This document shows positions 15,688-23,334 of a stretch of 39,208 nt of DNA, in pieces. Made by a program: the position numbers and the translations under genes. Source of the stretch: JBNKLG01 sp050292235 (lineage in GTDB: Bacteria; Pseudomonadota; Gammaproteobacteria; Chromatiales; Chromatiaceae); NCBI GenBank assembly GCA_050292235.1, contig JBNKLG010000016.1:1-39208 (forward strand), in the 5' to 3' direction. Under the pieces are notes generated by a model. It was not told where the DNA came from. It saw only the letters and a list, made by a program, of their open reading frames with translations, and did not search any database. The stretch's first letter is position 1, and each line of letters starts with the position of its first letter.

Positions 15688-17931
15688 TTATTTCCCATAG
15701 CTACCCCTTGAGCTTACCCGGCCTAAATTCTCCTTGATGACCTTGGGGGTAACGAAGATCAGCAGTTCGCGATTCTCATCGGTAACCAGCTTTTCCCGGA
15801 ACAGGTTGCCCAGGTAAGGCATGTCACCCAATACCGGCACCTGGTTCTTGGTCACGGTCTTGGTACTTTCGAAGATGCCGCCAAGAACCACCGTTTCGCC
15901 ATTGTTCACCAGCACCTGAGTATCGACAGAGCGGGTATCAATCGGAGGCGTATTACTGTTGCCAACCAGGCGAGAGTAGTCTGGATTATCTTTGCTGATA
16001 GACAGGTCCATGATGATGCTGTCATCCGGGGTGATCTGCGGGGTCACCTCGAGTTTGAGCACGGCTTCTTTAAACTCGATATTGGTGGCACCGGATGAGG
16101 TGGATTCCTCATAGGGGATCTCAATACCCTGTTTGATCGTGGCCTTGTGCTGATCAGCGGTGACAACACGTGGACTGGATACAATCTCACCCCGGCCTTC
16201 TGACTGCATGGCACTTAGCTCCAGTCTCAGGATGTTGGAGGCCACGGTGCCGACGACAAAGTTGAGGGCGCTGGTGGCGCTGGCAGCGGGCAGATTGACC
16301 ATCAGGTTTTCATTACTGCTGCTGCCGGTGACCACAAAGGGACCAGCCACAGCACTCGTGTCCATGTCACCCTCAAGACCCCCACCAAGATAGGCTTGCG
16401 TATCACCGTTATCAAAGTTGGTTTTGCCACCGAATCCGAATTTCACGCCCAAATCCTTGGAGAAAGAATCATTGGCATTGACGATGCGGGACTCAATCAG
16501 CACCTGACGCACCGGGATATCCAGCTTGCGGATGGCCTCACGGATCATGGCCAGATTGGTTTCTGTATCCTTGATCAGCAGGGTGTTGGTGCGAGGGTCC
16601 TTGGTGATAGAGCCGCGGGCAGAGAGTAGGGAGTTCTCTTCAGAACGATCCACGGTACTTTTGGATTTGCTGCCATCGGATTTGGAGACATCAGAACCAG
16701 TGGATGTCTTAACGGTACCACCAGTCAGGATGGCTGCCACGTCATCGGCCTTGGCAAAGTTGAGACGGTACCATTCCGTACGCAAAGGTTCGATTTCCTG
16801 AATCTGCATTTGAGATTCCAGCTCCAGTTTTTCCCGAGCAGCGATCTCTTCAGCAGGTGCGATCATCACCACGTTGTCTTTTTGACGCATGGCCAGACCT
16901 CGGGCCTTGAGGATGATGTCGAGGGCATGATCCCAGGGCACATTCTGTAGGCGCAGGGTGATGTTGCCACTGACTGTGTCGCTAACCACCAGGTTCATTC
17001 CGGTGAAGTCTGCCAAGAGCTGCAACACGGAGCGGACTTCGATGTCCTGGAAGTTCAGGGAGAGGCGGTCGCCATTGTAGACTTTGTCCCGAGCGGCGAT
17101 TTGATCCAGCTCTCTTTGGGAAAGCTTTTTCAGTTCAACCACATATTCCCTGTCAGCCTGATAAGCCAGGTGTTCAAACTGGCCGGCACCAGTGATGGTG
17201 ATCTGGGTATTGAGACCATTGGGTGCTGCCTTGATGGTTTGAACCGGTGTGGCGAAATCGGTTACGTCCAGAATGCGCATCAAACGGGGAGGTAAACGGG
17301 TATTGGCGACATCCACAATGACATCGCTGCCTTGCTGGCGCAGATCAACCACGGCCTTGGGGTCGCTCAGGCTGAGGATAATGCGACCGGAGCCATCAGG
17401 ACCGCGGCGGAAGTCTACCTTCTTAATCTGACTACCGCCTTTGGGGCTCTTTTTGCCAGGATTGTTCTCTCTGCTACTCGCTGAGGCAATCGCATTGTTA
17501 GATCCACCTGCGATGGTGATGATGGCTTCGTTGCCACTGGTATTGATCTTGGCAGCCGCCGCAGCGTCGAGATTGATGACGACGCGGGTTCGGCCTCCTG
17601 ACTCCAGGGTTCGGATGCTGCGCGCCAAACCGATCCCCACATTTTTCGCCTGTTTCGGCAGTTGGCTTTTCACGCCGGAAAAGTCAACAGCCAGACGGGG
17701 GGGGTTGTCGGTATTGAAGGTCTGTGGCTTGGGCAATTTGCCATCAGCTTTGACCCGAATTTGAACCTGATCGCCAGGCAAGGCGGTAAAGGCAATATCG
17801 TTAATAACGGTCTCTGCCATGGCATAACCTGGCAGTGCGCAGGCAAAAGCCAAATAGGCAAGGAGCCGGAGTCCAACATAAGAGTACCTGCTCATAGTGA
17901 TGCGTCCACTTGTGATCGATGGGGAATTCAT
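15688..17931 (-). CDS. pilQ: Type IV pilus outer-membrane secretin PilQ
   Basis: A 747-residue secretin that forms the outer-membrane channel for the pilus. The ATG at 17931 has AAGGAG 7 nt upstream; a second ATG at 17895 would trim 12 residues before the signal peptide (LLAYLAFACALPGYAMA). Order: two AMIN peptidoglycan-binding regions (about 45-140 and 170-265), an STN/N0 domain (LSLNFQDIEVRSVLQLLADFTGMNLVVSD, about 293-321), an N1 region (VRQVLIESRIVNANDSF), then the secretin core ending VPVLGDMPYLGNLFREK and LLIFVTPKVI. A Ser/Lys-rich insert (about 407-432) precedes SLLSARGSITKDPRTNTLLIKDT. It is the last gene of pilMNOPQ. Confidence 0.97.
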   Translation of the reverse strand: MNSPSITSGRITMSRYSYVGLRLLAYLAFACALPGYAMAETVINDIAFTALPGDQVQIRVKADGKLPKPQTFNTDNPPRLAVDFSGVKSQLPKQAKNVGIGLARSIRTLESGGRTRVVINLDAAAAAKINTSGNEAIITIAGGSNNAIASASSRENNPGKKSPKGGSQIKKVDFRRGPDGSGRIILSLSDPKAVVDLRQQGSDVIVDVANTRLPPRLMRILDVTDFATPVQTIKAAPNGLNTQITITGAGQFEHLAYQADREYVVELKKLSQRELDQIAARDKVYNGDRLSLNFQDIEVRSVLQLLADFTGMNLVVSDTVSGNITLRLQNVPWDHALDIILKARGLAMRQKDNVVMIAPAEEIAAREKLELESQMQIQEIEPLRTEWYRLNFAKADDVAAILTGGTVKTSTGSDVSKSDGSKSKSTVDRSEENSLLSARGSITKDPRTNTLLIKDTETNLAMIREAIRKLDIPVRQVLIESRIVNANDSFSKDLGVKFGFGGKTNFDNGDTQAYLGGGLEGDMDTSAVAGPFVVTGSSSNENLMVNLPAASATSALNFVVGTVASNILRLELSAMQSEGRGEIVSSPRVVTADQHKATIKQGIEIPYEESTSSGATNIEFKEAVLKLEVTPQITPDDSIIMDLSISKDNPDYSRLVGNSNTPPIDTRSVDTQVLVNNGETVVLGGIFESTKTVTKNQVPVLGDMPYLGNLFREKLVTDENRELLIFVTPKVIKENLGRVSSRGSYGK

Positions 17932-17942
17932 GGTTTTGCTCC

Positions 17943-18512
17943 TTACTGGGAATCCGCTAGGCCAATAGTGGCTGGGCGCTCGATGTAACCGCCTTTGTTG
18001 TTGGACACAATTTCGGTTAGTTCAATTTTTTCTTCAGAGATATGGTTAATATGGCCGTAGTTCTGACCCATATAGTTACCGGGCTGCACACGATGGATGG
18101 TCGTATCCTTGGATTTCACCAAGGCCCAGGTCTGGTCACCCTTCGACAGGGTGCCTACCATCCGTAAGGTGTCCAGAGGGAATTGCTCCAGCTCCTCTTT
18201 GACGTGATTGATCGGAGGGTGGACACCATTGTCTGAAATCGCTTCCGGGTTCTCTTCCTTCTCAGTAATCTGGTCGGGATCAAAAGGGTCCCGTCTACCA
18301 TTGTCCGCAAAGATATACCCCTCGATATGCTTGATTTGCGGCAAGGGTTCAATTTCTGTTGCGGGCCTGGCCTTGATTTCTGAGATGTAGCGGTCAAGGT
18401 CAGCATTACTGTTACCCAGACAGGCGGTCAGTAAGGCCAGACTGGAGGCCAGGGCAACCAGTTTAAGGTTGGCGCCAGAGTGAAATTCTATGGGCATCAT
18501 GGGGGACCTCAT
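17943..18512 (-). CDS. pilP: Type IV pilus lipoprotein PilP
   Basis: An inner-membrane lipoprotein that links the PilNO dimer to PilQ. The lipobox LLTAC (Cys about 31) follows a hydrophobic stretch. The globular domain contains GRRDPFDP, LDTLRMVGTLSKGDQTWALVKSKDTTIHRVQPGNYMGQNYGHI, diagnostic for PilP. Two starts are possible. The ATG at 18512 overlaps the pilO stop (ATGA). The ATG at 18500 has GAGG 6 nt upstream and gives a more usual short n-region; I list the longer form. It lies 11 nt before pilQ. Confidence 0.95.
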   Translation of the reverse strand: MRSPMMPIEFHSGANLKLVALASSLALLTACLGNSNADLDRYISEIKARPATEIEPLPQIKHIEGYIFADNGRRDPFDPDQITEKEENPEAISDNGVHPPINHVKEELEQFPLDTLRMVGTLSKGDQTWALVKSKDTTIHRVQPGNYMGQNYGHINHISEEKIELTEIVSNNKGGYIERPATIGLADSQ

Positions 18513-19162
18513 TTTTTGGCCGCCTTGCCAGGTTTGGCTTGCTTGCCAGGTTTGGCTTGTTCGGCAGGCTTGTCTTCCTCGTCAAGATAACGATATGTCT
18601 TTGCAGTTGCCTGAAGGCGCAGAGGTGCGTTCGAGGTGCCTTTTGTTGGCGGTGCAATCTGAATATCGTGAATGGTCACAATACGGGGCAGAGAGGCCAG
18701 CCCGCTGATAAAGTGGCCGATTTCGTGATAGTTGCCATCCACAATGATTTTGATCGGCAATTCAGCGTAGAACTCCTGGGGTACCTCGGGTGCAGGCTCA
18801 AACAGGTTGAACTCCAGACCGGCAGCCAGCCCGGTTTGAGAAATGTCCACGAGCAGAGAGGCAACCTCTGTGCGGTTGGGCAGCTGACGCTTCATGGCGT
18901 CAAAGGCCTGCTGCATGTCTTCCAGCTGTTGGCGGTATTTCTCCAGGTTGACCGCTTTGGCCTGCTTTTTCTCGAAATCCTGGCGCAGATCACCCTCTTC
19001 CTTGACAACCTTGTCCAGTTCCTTGATCTTATCCTCGATGTAAAAGTGATAACCGCCATAGGCCAGTCCGGCACAAAGCAGGATGATAACGACCAGCTTG
19101 GCTGGCAGAGGCCAGCTGCCGATCTGGTTGAAATCCAGGTTGTTGATGTCATCGAAAGTCAT
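18509..19162 (-). CDS. pilO: Type IV pilus inner-membrane assembly protein PilO
   Basis: A 217-residue bitopic protein: a short cytoplasmic N-terminus, a TM segment (AKLVVIILLCAGLAYGGYHFY, about 21-41), a coiled coil (about 45-95) and a ferredoxin-like periplasmic domain (QTGLAAGLEFNLFEPAPEVPQEFYAELPIKI, GNYHEIGHFISGLASLPRIV). It dimerises with PilN and binds PilP. The C-terminus has an unusual basic tail (AEQAKPGKQAKPGKAAKK) encoded partly by an 18-nt tandem duplication. It overlaps pilN by 4 nt and pilP by 4 nt. Confidence 0.95.
   Translation of the reverse strand: MTFDDINNLDFNQIGSWPLPAKLVVIILLCAGLAYGGYHFYIEDKIKELDKVVKEEGDLRQDFEKKQAKAVNLEKYRQQLEDMQQAFDAMKRQLPNRTEVASLLVDISQTGLAAGLEFNLFEPAPEVPQEFYAELPIKIIVDGNYHEIGHFISGLASLPRIVTIHDIQIAPPTKGTSNAPLRLQATAKTYRYLDEEDKPAEQAKPGKQAKPGKAAKK
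18525..18560. repeat. 18-nt tandem duplication in the 3' end of pilO
   Basis: Two adjacent 18-nt units (18525-18542 and 18543-18560) differ at one base and encode the repeated K-P-G-K-x-A tail of PilO. A weaker third match lies just after (18561-18575). The length is in frame, so the repeat can expand or contract without breaking pilO. Confidence 0.8.
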
Positions 19163-19722
19163 TCCGGCGTCTCCGTGCTGGCAGGGCTGGTCTGGGCAAA
19201 TCCCAGTTTGAATTGATAGAGGCCACTTTTGGTACGGTCTTTATCAATGATTTGCTTTAGGTCCGGGTTGTTCATCCAGCCGGCTTTGTCAATGCCGCGC
19301 ATCAAGGCCGAGACCCGGGCGTTGGACTGGGCCTTGCCTTCAACGGTGACGAGGTTCTTCTCCTGCTTCAGGCTGGTGAGATAGGTGCCATCGGGTACGG
19401 CATCGATAATCTCATCCACCAAATGCACGATCTGAGGGCGACTGGCCTGCAGGGTCTGGATGACGTCCATGCGTGCGATAAGGCTGGTTTTGAGTTTTTC
19501 CAACTGCTCGATCTCTTTGATGTCCTTCTCCAGCTGAGCAATTTCGTTCTTTAAGCGATTATTGCGGGAGATCTGGTTGTCAATTTCGCCTTGGAAATAC
19601 ATCAATGTGAGACCGACAAGGCCTACGGTGATGAGCAGGGCGCCCACGATCATGGCCACAAATTCCTTTTGCTGCTGTTGGCGTCTTTCCTCGCGCCAGG
19701 GAAGTAGGTTAATGCGTGCCAT
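19159..19722 (-). CDS. pilN: Type IV pilus inner-membrane assembly protein PilN
   Basis: A bitopic inner-membrane protein whose cytoplasmic N-terminus (ARINLLPWRE) docks into PilM. I chose the ATG at 19722, which leaves exactly one base after the pilM stop and has AAGGAG 11 nt upstream; the longer frame would need a TTG at 19731 that sits too close to that site. The 187 residues comprise the INLLPW motif, a TM helix (FVAMIVGALLITVGLVGLTLMYF), a coiled coil (about 50-95) and a small periplasmic domain (LVDEIIDAVPDGTYLTSLKQ). It is expected to heterodimerise with PilO. Confidence 0.95.
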   Translation of the reverse strand: MARINLLPWREERRQQQQKEFVAMIVGALLITVGLVGLTLMYFQGEIDNQISRNNRLKNEIAQLEKDIKEIEQLEKLKTSLIARMDVIQTLQASRPQIVHLVDEIIDAVPDGTYLTSLKQEKNLVTVEGKAQSNARVSALMRGIDKAGWMNNPDLKQIIDKDRTKSGLYQFKLGFAQTSPASTETPE

Positions 19723-19723
19723 A

Positions 19724-20788
19724 TCAGTCAAAGCTCCTTAAGGCTAAACCACAGGCGACCATCATCGCTGGGGCGTCATTGCTCAATGTTCTGGCCTTTA
19801 CCTTGGTGGATACCGACATGTTGGCGAATGGATTGGCCACTTGAGTCGGTATGCCAATTTTCTTTTCGATCAGATTATCGATATCCGGTAGAGCCGAAGT
19901 ACCTCCAGCCAATACGATCAGATCGACGCGGCTGTGAGAACTGGCAGAGTAGAAAAACTGCAGCGCACGACTGACCTGCTGCACCATGGCTTCCTGGAAG
20001 GGCTCCAGTACTTCAGGGATGTAATTGTCCGGGAGGCCGCCCTGGCGTTTGGCCATGCCGGCCTCTTCCATGGATAGGCCATATCGACGCTGAATCTCTT
20101 CGGTCAACTGACGTCCGCCGAAATTCTGCTCCCTGGTGTAGATGATGCGATTGTTATGCAGCACGCTCAGAGAGGTGTTTACCGCGCCAATATCTGCAAT
20201 GGCGATGGTTTGGTCTTTGCCGTGAGCGGGCCAGCTGTCCTCTAGGAGGGTACAGGCTTGTTCCATGGCGTAGGCTTCCACATCGACAATACCGGCCCTG
20301 AGTCCCGCAAGCTCTAGGGCGCCAACTCTGGCTTCGACATTTTCACTGCGCGAGGCGGCCAGAAGGATGTCGACCATATCGGGATTGCGGCTGTTGGGCC
20401 CAATCACCTCAAAGTCCAAATTCACCTCTTCCAGAGGGTAGGGGATGTATTGGTCCGCCTCCATCTCAACCTGAACTTCCATCTCCGCCTCAGAGAGACT
20501 GGATGGCATGCTGATGATTTTGGTGATGACGGAGGATCCGGAAACCGCGACGGCCGCTTGAGTGCACTTTGAGCCCGATTTTCTTACCGCTCGGCGGATG
20601 GCATCGCCCACTGCATCAATATCAGCAATGGTCTTATCCACGACCGCATTCGCCGGCAAGGGTTCAACCCCATAGCTTTCTACGCGATACTTGTCCCCGG
20701 AACGGCTCAGCTCAAGGAGCTTGACCGCCGTGGAAGTGATATCCAAACCAATGAGTTGTTTGGATTTGTTACCCAGGAATGAAAACAT
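19724..20788 (-). CDS. pilM: Type IV pilus cytoplasmic actin-like ATPase PilM
   Basis: A 354-residue actin/FtsA-like protein that binds the PilN N-terminus and forms the cytoplasmic ring of the pilus machine. Seen: LIGLDITSTAVKLLEL (phosphate 1 loop), VSGSSVITKIISMP, QYIPYPLEEVNLDFEVIG, IADIGAVNTSLSVL (phosphate 2), and VLAGGTSALPDIDNLIEKKIGIPTQVANPF (adenosine motif and the C-terminal PilM signature). Full length. It is the first gene of pilMNOPQ, divergent from ponA across about 190 nt. Confidence 0.97.
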   Translation of the reverse strand: MFSFLGNKSKQLIGLDITSTAVKLLELSRSGDKYRVESYGVEPLPANAVVDKTIADIDAVGDAIRRAVRKSGSKCTQAAVAVSGSSVITKIISMPSSLSEAEMEVQVEMEADQYIPYPLEEVNLDFEVIGPNSRNPDMVDILLAASRSENVEARVGALELAGLRAGIVDVEAYAMEQACTLLEDSWPAHGKDQTIAIADIGAVNTSLSVLHNNRIIYTREQNFGGRQLTEEIQRRYGLSMEEAGMAKRQGGLPDNYIPEVLEPFQEAMVQQVSRALQFFYSASSHSRVDLIVLAGGTSALPDIDNLIEKKIGIPTQVANPFANMSVSTKVKARTLSNDAPAMMVACGLALRSFD

Positions 20789-20976
20789 GGTTTTTCCGTT
20801 ATGGTTTGAGTCTGAGAAATCCCACTTACATCAGAATTGGCTTTAATGGTAGAACATAACGAGCAGGAAGTAAAAGAAAAAATTAACTTTATTTTCTAAG
20901 TTACCGGTTTTTATTGATTTTTTCCCGAAATATCCTGTTAATTTTGCACTAGGTGCTGCCGTCTGAGCAGGTTAAT
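20789..20976. promoter_or_regulatory. Divergent promoter region between pilM and ponA
   Basis: A 188-nt A/T-rich interval between two divergent starts, so it must hold promoters for pilMNOPQ (minus) and ponA (plus). On the plus strand, TTGATT near 20913 followed 18 nt later by TTAATT near 20937 is a weak sigma70-like candidate. No candidate stands out on the minus strand. The existence of promoters follows from gene orientation; the exact boxes are a guess. Confidence 0.5.
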
Positions 20977-23334
20977 ATGCCTTGGTATCTGGCTGTTAAG
21001 GGGGAAAGGACGATTCGTATTTGGCTTTTGATGCTGTCATGGGTGTTCCTAATTGTGCTGGTCTCCTTGGTTGGGTTGGCCTTCTATCTGGAACAGCAGT
21101 TGCCTTCAGCTTTTAGTCTGCATCAAGTGCGCATGCAGGTGCCTTTGCGTATCTATAGCGCCGAGGGCGCCTTGATGGCGGAGTTCGGAGAAAAGAAACG
21201 CTTTCCCTTGAAATATAAGGATCTCCCTCGGCCACTGGTGCAGGCATTTCTGGCAGCAGAAGATGATCGCTTTTTTCAACATCCCGGTGTGGACTACCAG
21301 GGGCTGTTGCGTGCTCTCGGGCAGTTGATCACGACCGGGGAACGTAGTCAAGGTGGCAGCACCATAACGATGCAGTTGGTGCGCAATTTCTATTTGACCC
21401 GCGAGAAAACATTTAGCCGTAAACTCAACGAAATTCTCCTCGCGCTGCGCATTGATCAAGCGTTCAGTAAGGAAGAGATCCTGGAGCTTTACCTCAATAA
21501 GATCTATCTGGGTAACCGGGCCTATGGTGTTGGGGCTGCTGCGCAGGTTTATTATGGCAAGACGCTGAATGAGTTGACACTGGCGCAGATGGCCATGATT
21601 GCTGCGCTGCCAAAAGCGCCGTCAGAAATTAATCCATTGGCCAACCCTCAGCGTGCGCTATTACGGCGTAATTATGTATTGCGGCGGATGGCTGAATTGG
21701 GTTGGGTCAGTCCCGAGCAGCAAGCTGGGGCATCTGCAGAGCCGGTATCGGCTCGGTGGCATGGTCCTGCGATTGGCTTGCAAGCCCCCTATGTTGCTGA
21801 GATGGTGCGACAAGAGATGCACCATCGATACGGTGATGATGCCTATGTCCGTGGCTTTGAGGTGACGACAACAGTGAAGGCTGATCTGCAGCGTCAAGCG
21901 GAAGTATCTCTGCATGGCACCCTGAATGCCTATGATCGCCGTCAGGGTTATCGAGGTCCTGAAGCCCGCATTTTTGATGTGAACCGGAATGGCATGAGCC
22001 CAGAGGATTGGCTCGCCCCTTTTCTGCCTGTGGGTGAGTTATTGCCAGCACTGGTTGTCCGGCTCGATACTCAGGAGGCCACCATCTATATAAAAGGTAA
22101 GGGGCCAGCTAAGCTGGGTGGGGGCGGTGTGGCCTGGGCTATGGGCTCAGTTGAACGTCTTGATAAAGTTCTGGCTGTTGGTGATGTGATCCGGGTGGAA
22201 TCCCTGTTTGGTATGAAAGGGCATTGGCGGCTCGCACAGTTGCCGGAGGTGCAGGGTGCGTTGGTGGCGTTAGACCCTGATGATGGTGCTATACAAGCTT
22301 TGCAGGGGGGGTATGATTTTGGCCGCAGTCGTTACAATCGAGTGTGGCAAGCCAAGCGTCGGCCTGGTTCGGGTTATGCACCGTTCATCTATGCGGCAGC
22401 GTTTGAAGCAGGCTATGGTTTGGAGTCGATGGTTAATGATGCACCGATTGCGGATTACAACCCCTATTTGCCAGAAACCCGGGCCTGGCGACCTGAAAAT
22501 AATCACAGGCAGTTTGGAGGCCCCACTCAGCTTGGAGATGGTTTGGTTGCGATCAAAAAATGGGTGACGGTTCGGTTGTTGCGTACTCTTGGTGTTGATC
22601 GTGGCCGGAATTTTTTAAAAAACTTTGGCTTCGAGCCGCGTCGTCAACCACGCAATCTGACACTGGCGTTGGGTTCTGGTCGGGCAAGTCCTCTTCAGAT
22701 GGCTCGCGNNNNNNNNNNTTATGCGGTATTTGCCAATGGCGGCTTTTTGGTTGAGCCCTATTTGATTCACCATATCGATGAAGCGGGCAGGCGGCTTTAT
22801 GCTGCCGACCCCCAAACTGCTTGTGATCCCTGTGCCCAAGACGTTCGCCCTGCCCGCCGTAGTCTCTCTGTCCAGACGGCCTCTGCGATACATTTGCTGC
22901 TGACAGGTCTTTTTCAGTCAGACTACGTTTCTGGCGAAACTGCTTTGGATCGAAAGGATCTTGCGGGTATGCCCGGGACGGCTGATGAGGGCTCGGATGT
23001 ATGGTTTAGTGGTTATCATCCCAACTTGGTGGCAGTGTCCTGGTTGGGATTCGATGATGATCGTCCCCTGGGGCGGGCTGAAACGGTTGTGAAAACCGCC
23101 TTGCCCCTCTGGATGGATTTTATGCGCAAGGCCCTTGAGGATATCCCTGAGCTGGTGCCAGCCCCCGGGGGGGCAGGCAGTGCAGACAATCCATCCCCAA
23201 ACACCCTTTGGAATGCCTCACCTGCCTTTGGAGCGGAAGCGCCCATGCCCGAGGGGGGAGGAAGCGTGGGTGGCATGGTGATGGCGCGGGATCCAGAAGA
23301 AAAAACAACCCAGTTTTCGGAAGAGCTGTTTTAG
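20977..23334 (+). CDS. ponA: PBP1A-family bifunctional PBP with degenerate transpeptidase motifs
   Basis: A class A penicillin-binding protein homologue at the usual locus divergent from pilM. I chose the ATG at 20977 (CAGG 5 nt upstream) over a GTG at 20953, giving 785 residues. A TM segment (about 16-36) precedes a complete GT51 glycosyltransferase domain: AAEDDRFFQHPGVDY, QGGSTITMQLVRN, KEEILELYLNKIYLGN. The OB-like linker and transpeptidase fold follow (ALVALDPDDGAIQAL, RNLTLALGS, YAVFANGG). All three transpeptidase motifs are changed: SxxK is SGYA (465-468), SxN is IKK (526-528) and KTGT is MPGT (665-668). The protein should polymerise glycan but probably cannot crosslink or bind beta-lactam. 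Ten Ns at 22709-22718 are an assembly gap. The stop overlaps the tail of the convergent tpsA. Family call firm; loss of activity inferred. Confidence 0.9.
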   Translation: MPWYLAVKGERTIRIWLLMLSWVFLIVLVSLVGLAFYLEQQLPSAFSLHQVRMQVPLRIYSAEGALMAEFGEKKRFPLKYKDLPRPLVQAFLAAEDDRFFQHPGVDYQGLLRALGQLITTGERSQGGSTITMQLVRNFYLTREKTFSRKLNEILLALRIDQAFSKEEILELYLNKIYLGNRAYGVGAAAQVYYGKTLNELTLAQMAMIAALPKAPSEINPLANPQRALLRRNYVLRRMAELGWVSPEQQAGASAEPVSARWHGPAIGLQAPYVAEMVRQEMHHRYGDDAYVRGFEVTTTVKADLQRQAEVSLHGTLNAYDRRQGYRGPEARIFDVNRNGMSPEDWLAPFLPVGELLPALVVRLDTQEATIYIKGKGPAKLGGGGVAWAMGSVERLDKVLAVGDVIRVESLFGMKGHWRLAQLPEVQGALVALDPDDGAIQALQGGYDFGRSRYNRVWQAKRRPGSGYAPFIYAAAFEAGYGLESMVNDAPIADYNPYLPETRAWRPENNHRQFGGPTQLGDGLVAIKKWVTVRLLRTLGVDRGRNFLKNFGFEPRRQPRNLTLALGSGRASPLQMARXXXXYAVFANGGFLVEPYLIHHIDEAGRRLYAADPQTACDPCAQDVRPARRSLSVQTASAIHLLLTGLFQSDYVSGETALDRKDLAGMPGTADEGSDVWFSGYHPNLVAVSWLGFDDDRPLGRAETVVKTALPLWMDFMRKALEDIPELVPAPGGAGSADNPSPNTLWNASPAFGAEAPMPEGGGSVGGMVMARDPEEKTTQFSEELF
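22709..22718. other. Assembly gap (10 Ns) inside ponA
   Basis: Ten undetermined bases, a conventional scaffold-gap size. The flanks translate as LQMAR and YAVFANGG. Homologues have a single Gly between these (ARGYAVFANGG), so the true gap could be as little as one base (cgc g-g-t tat) rather than ten. The four X residues in the product are therefore probably an artefact. Confidence 0.95.

Noticed and set aside
22708..22719. Frameshift or in-frame insertion in ponA
   Set aside because: The four X residues come from the N run; both flanks are in one frame and fit homologues, so no frameshift is shown.
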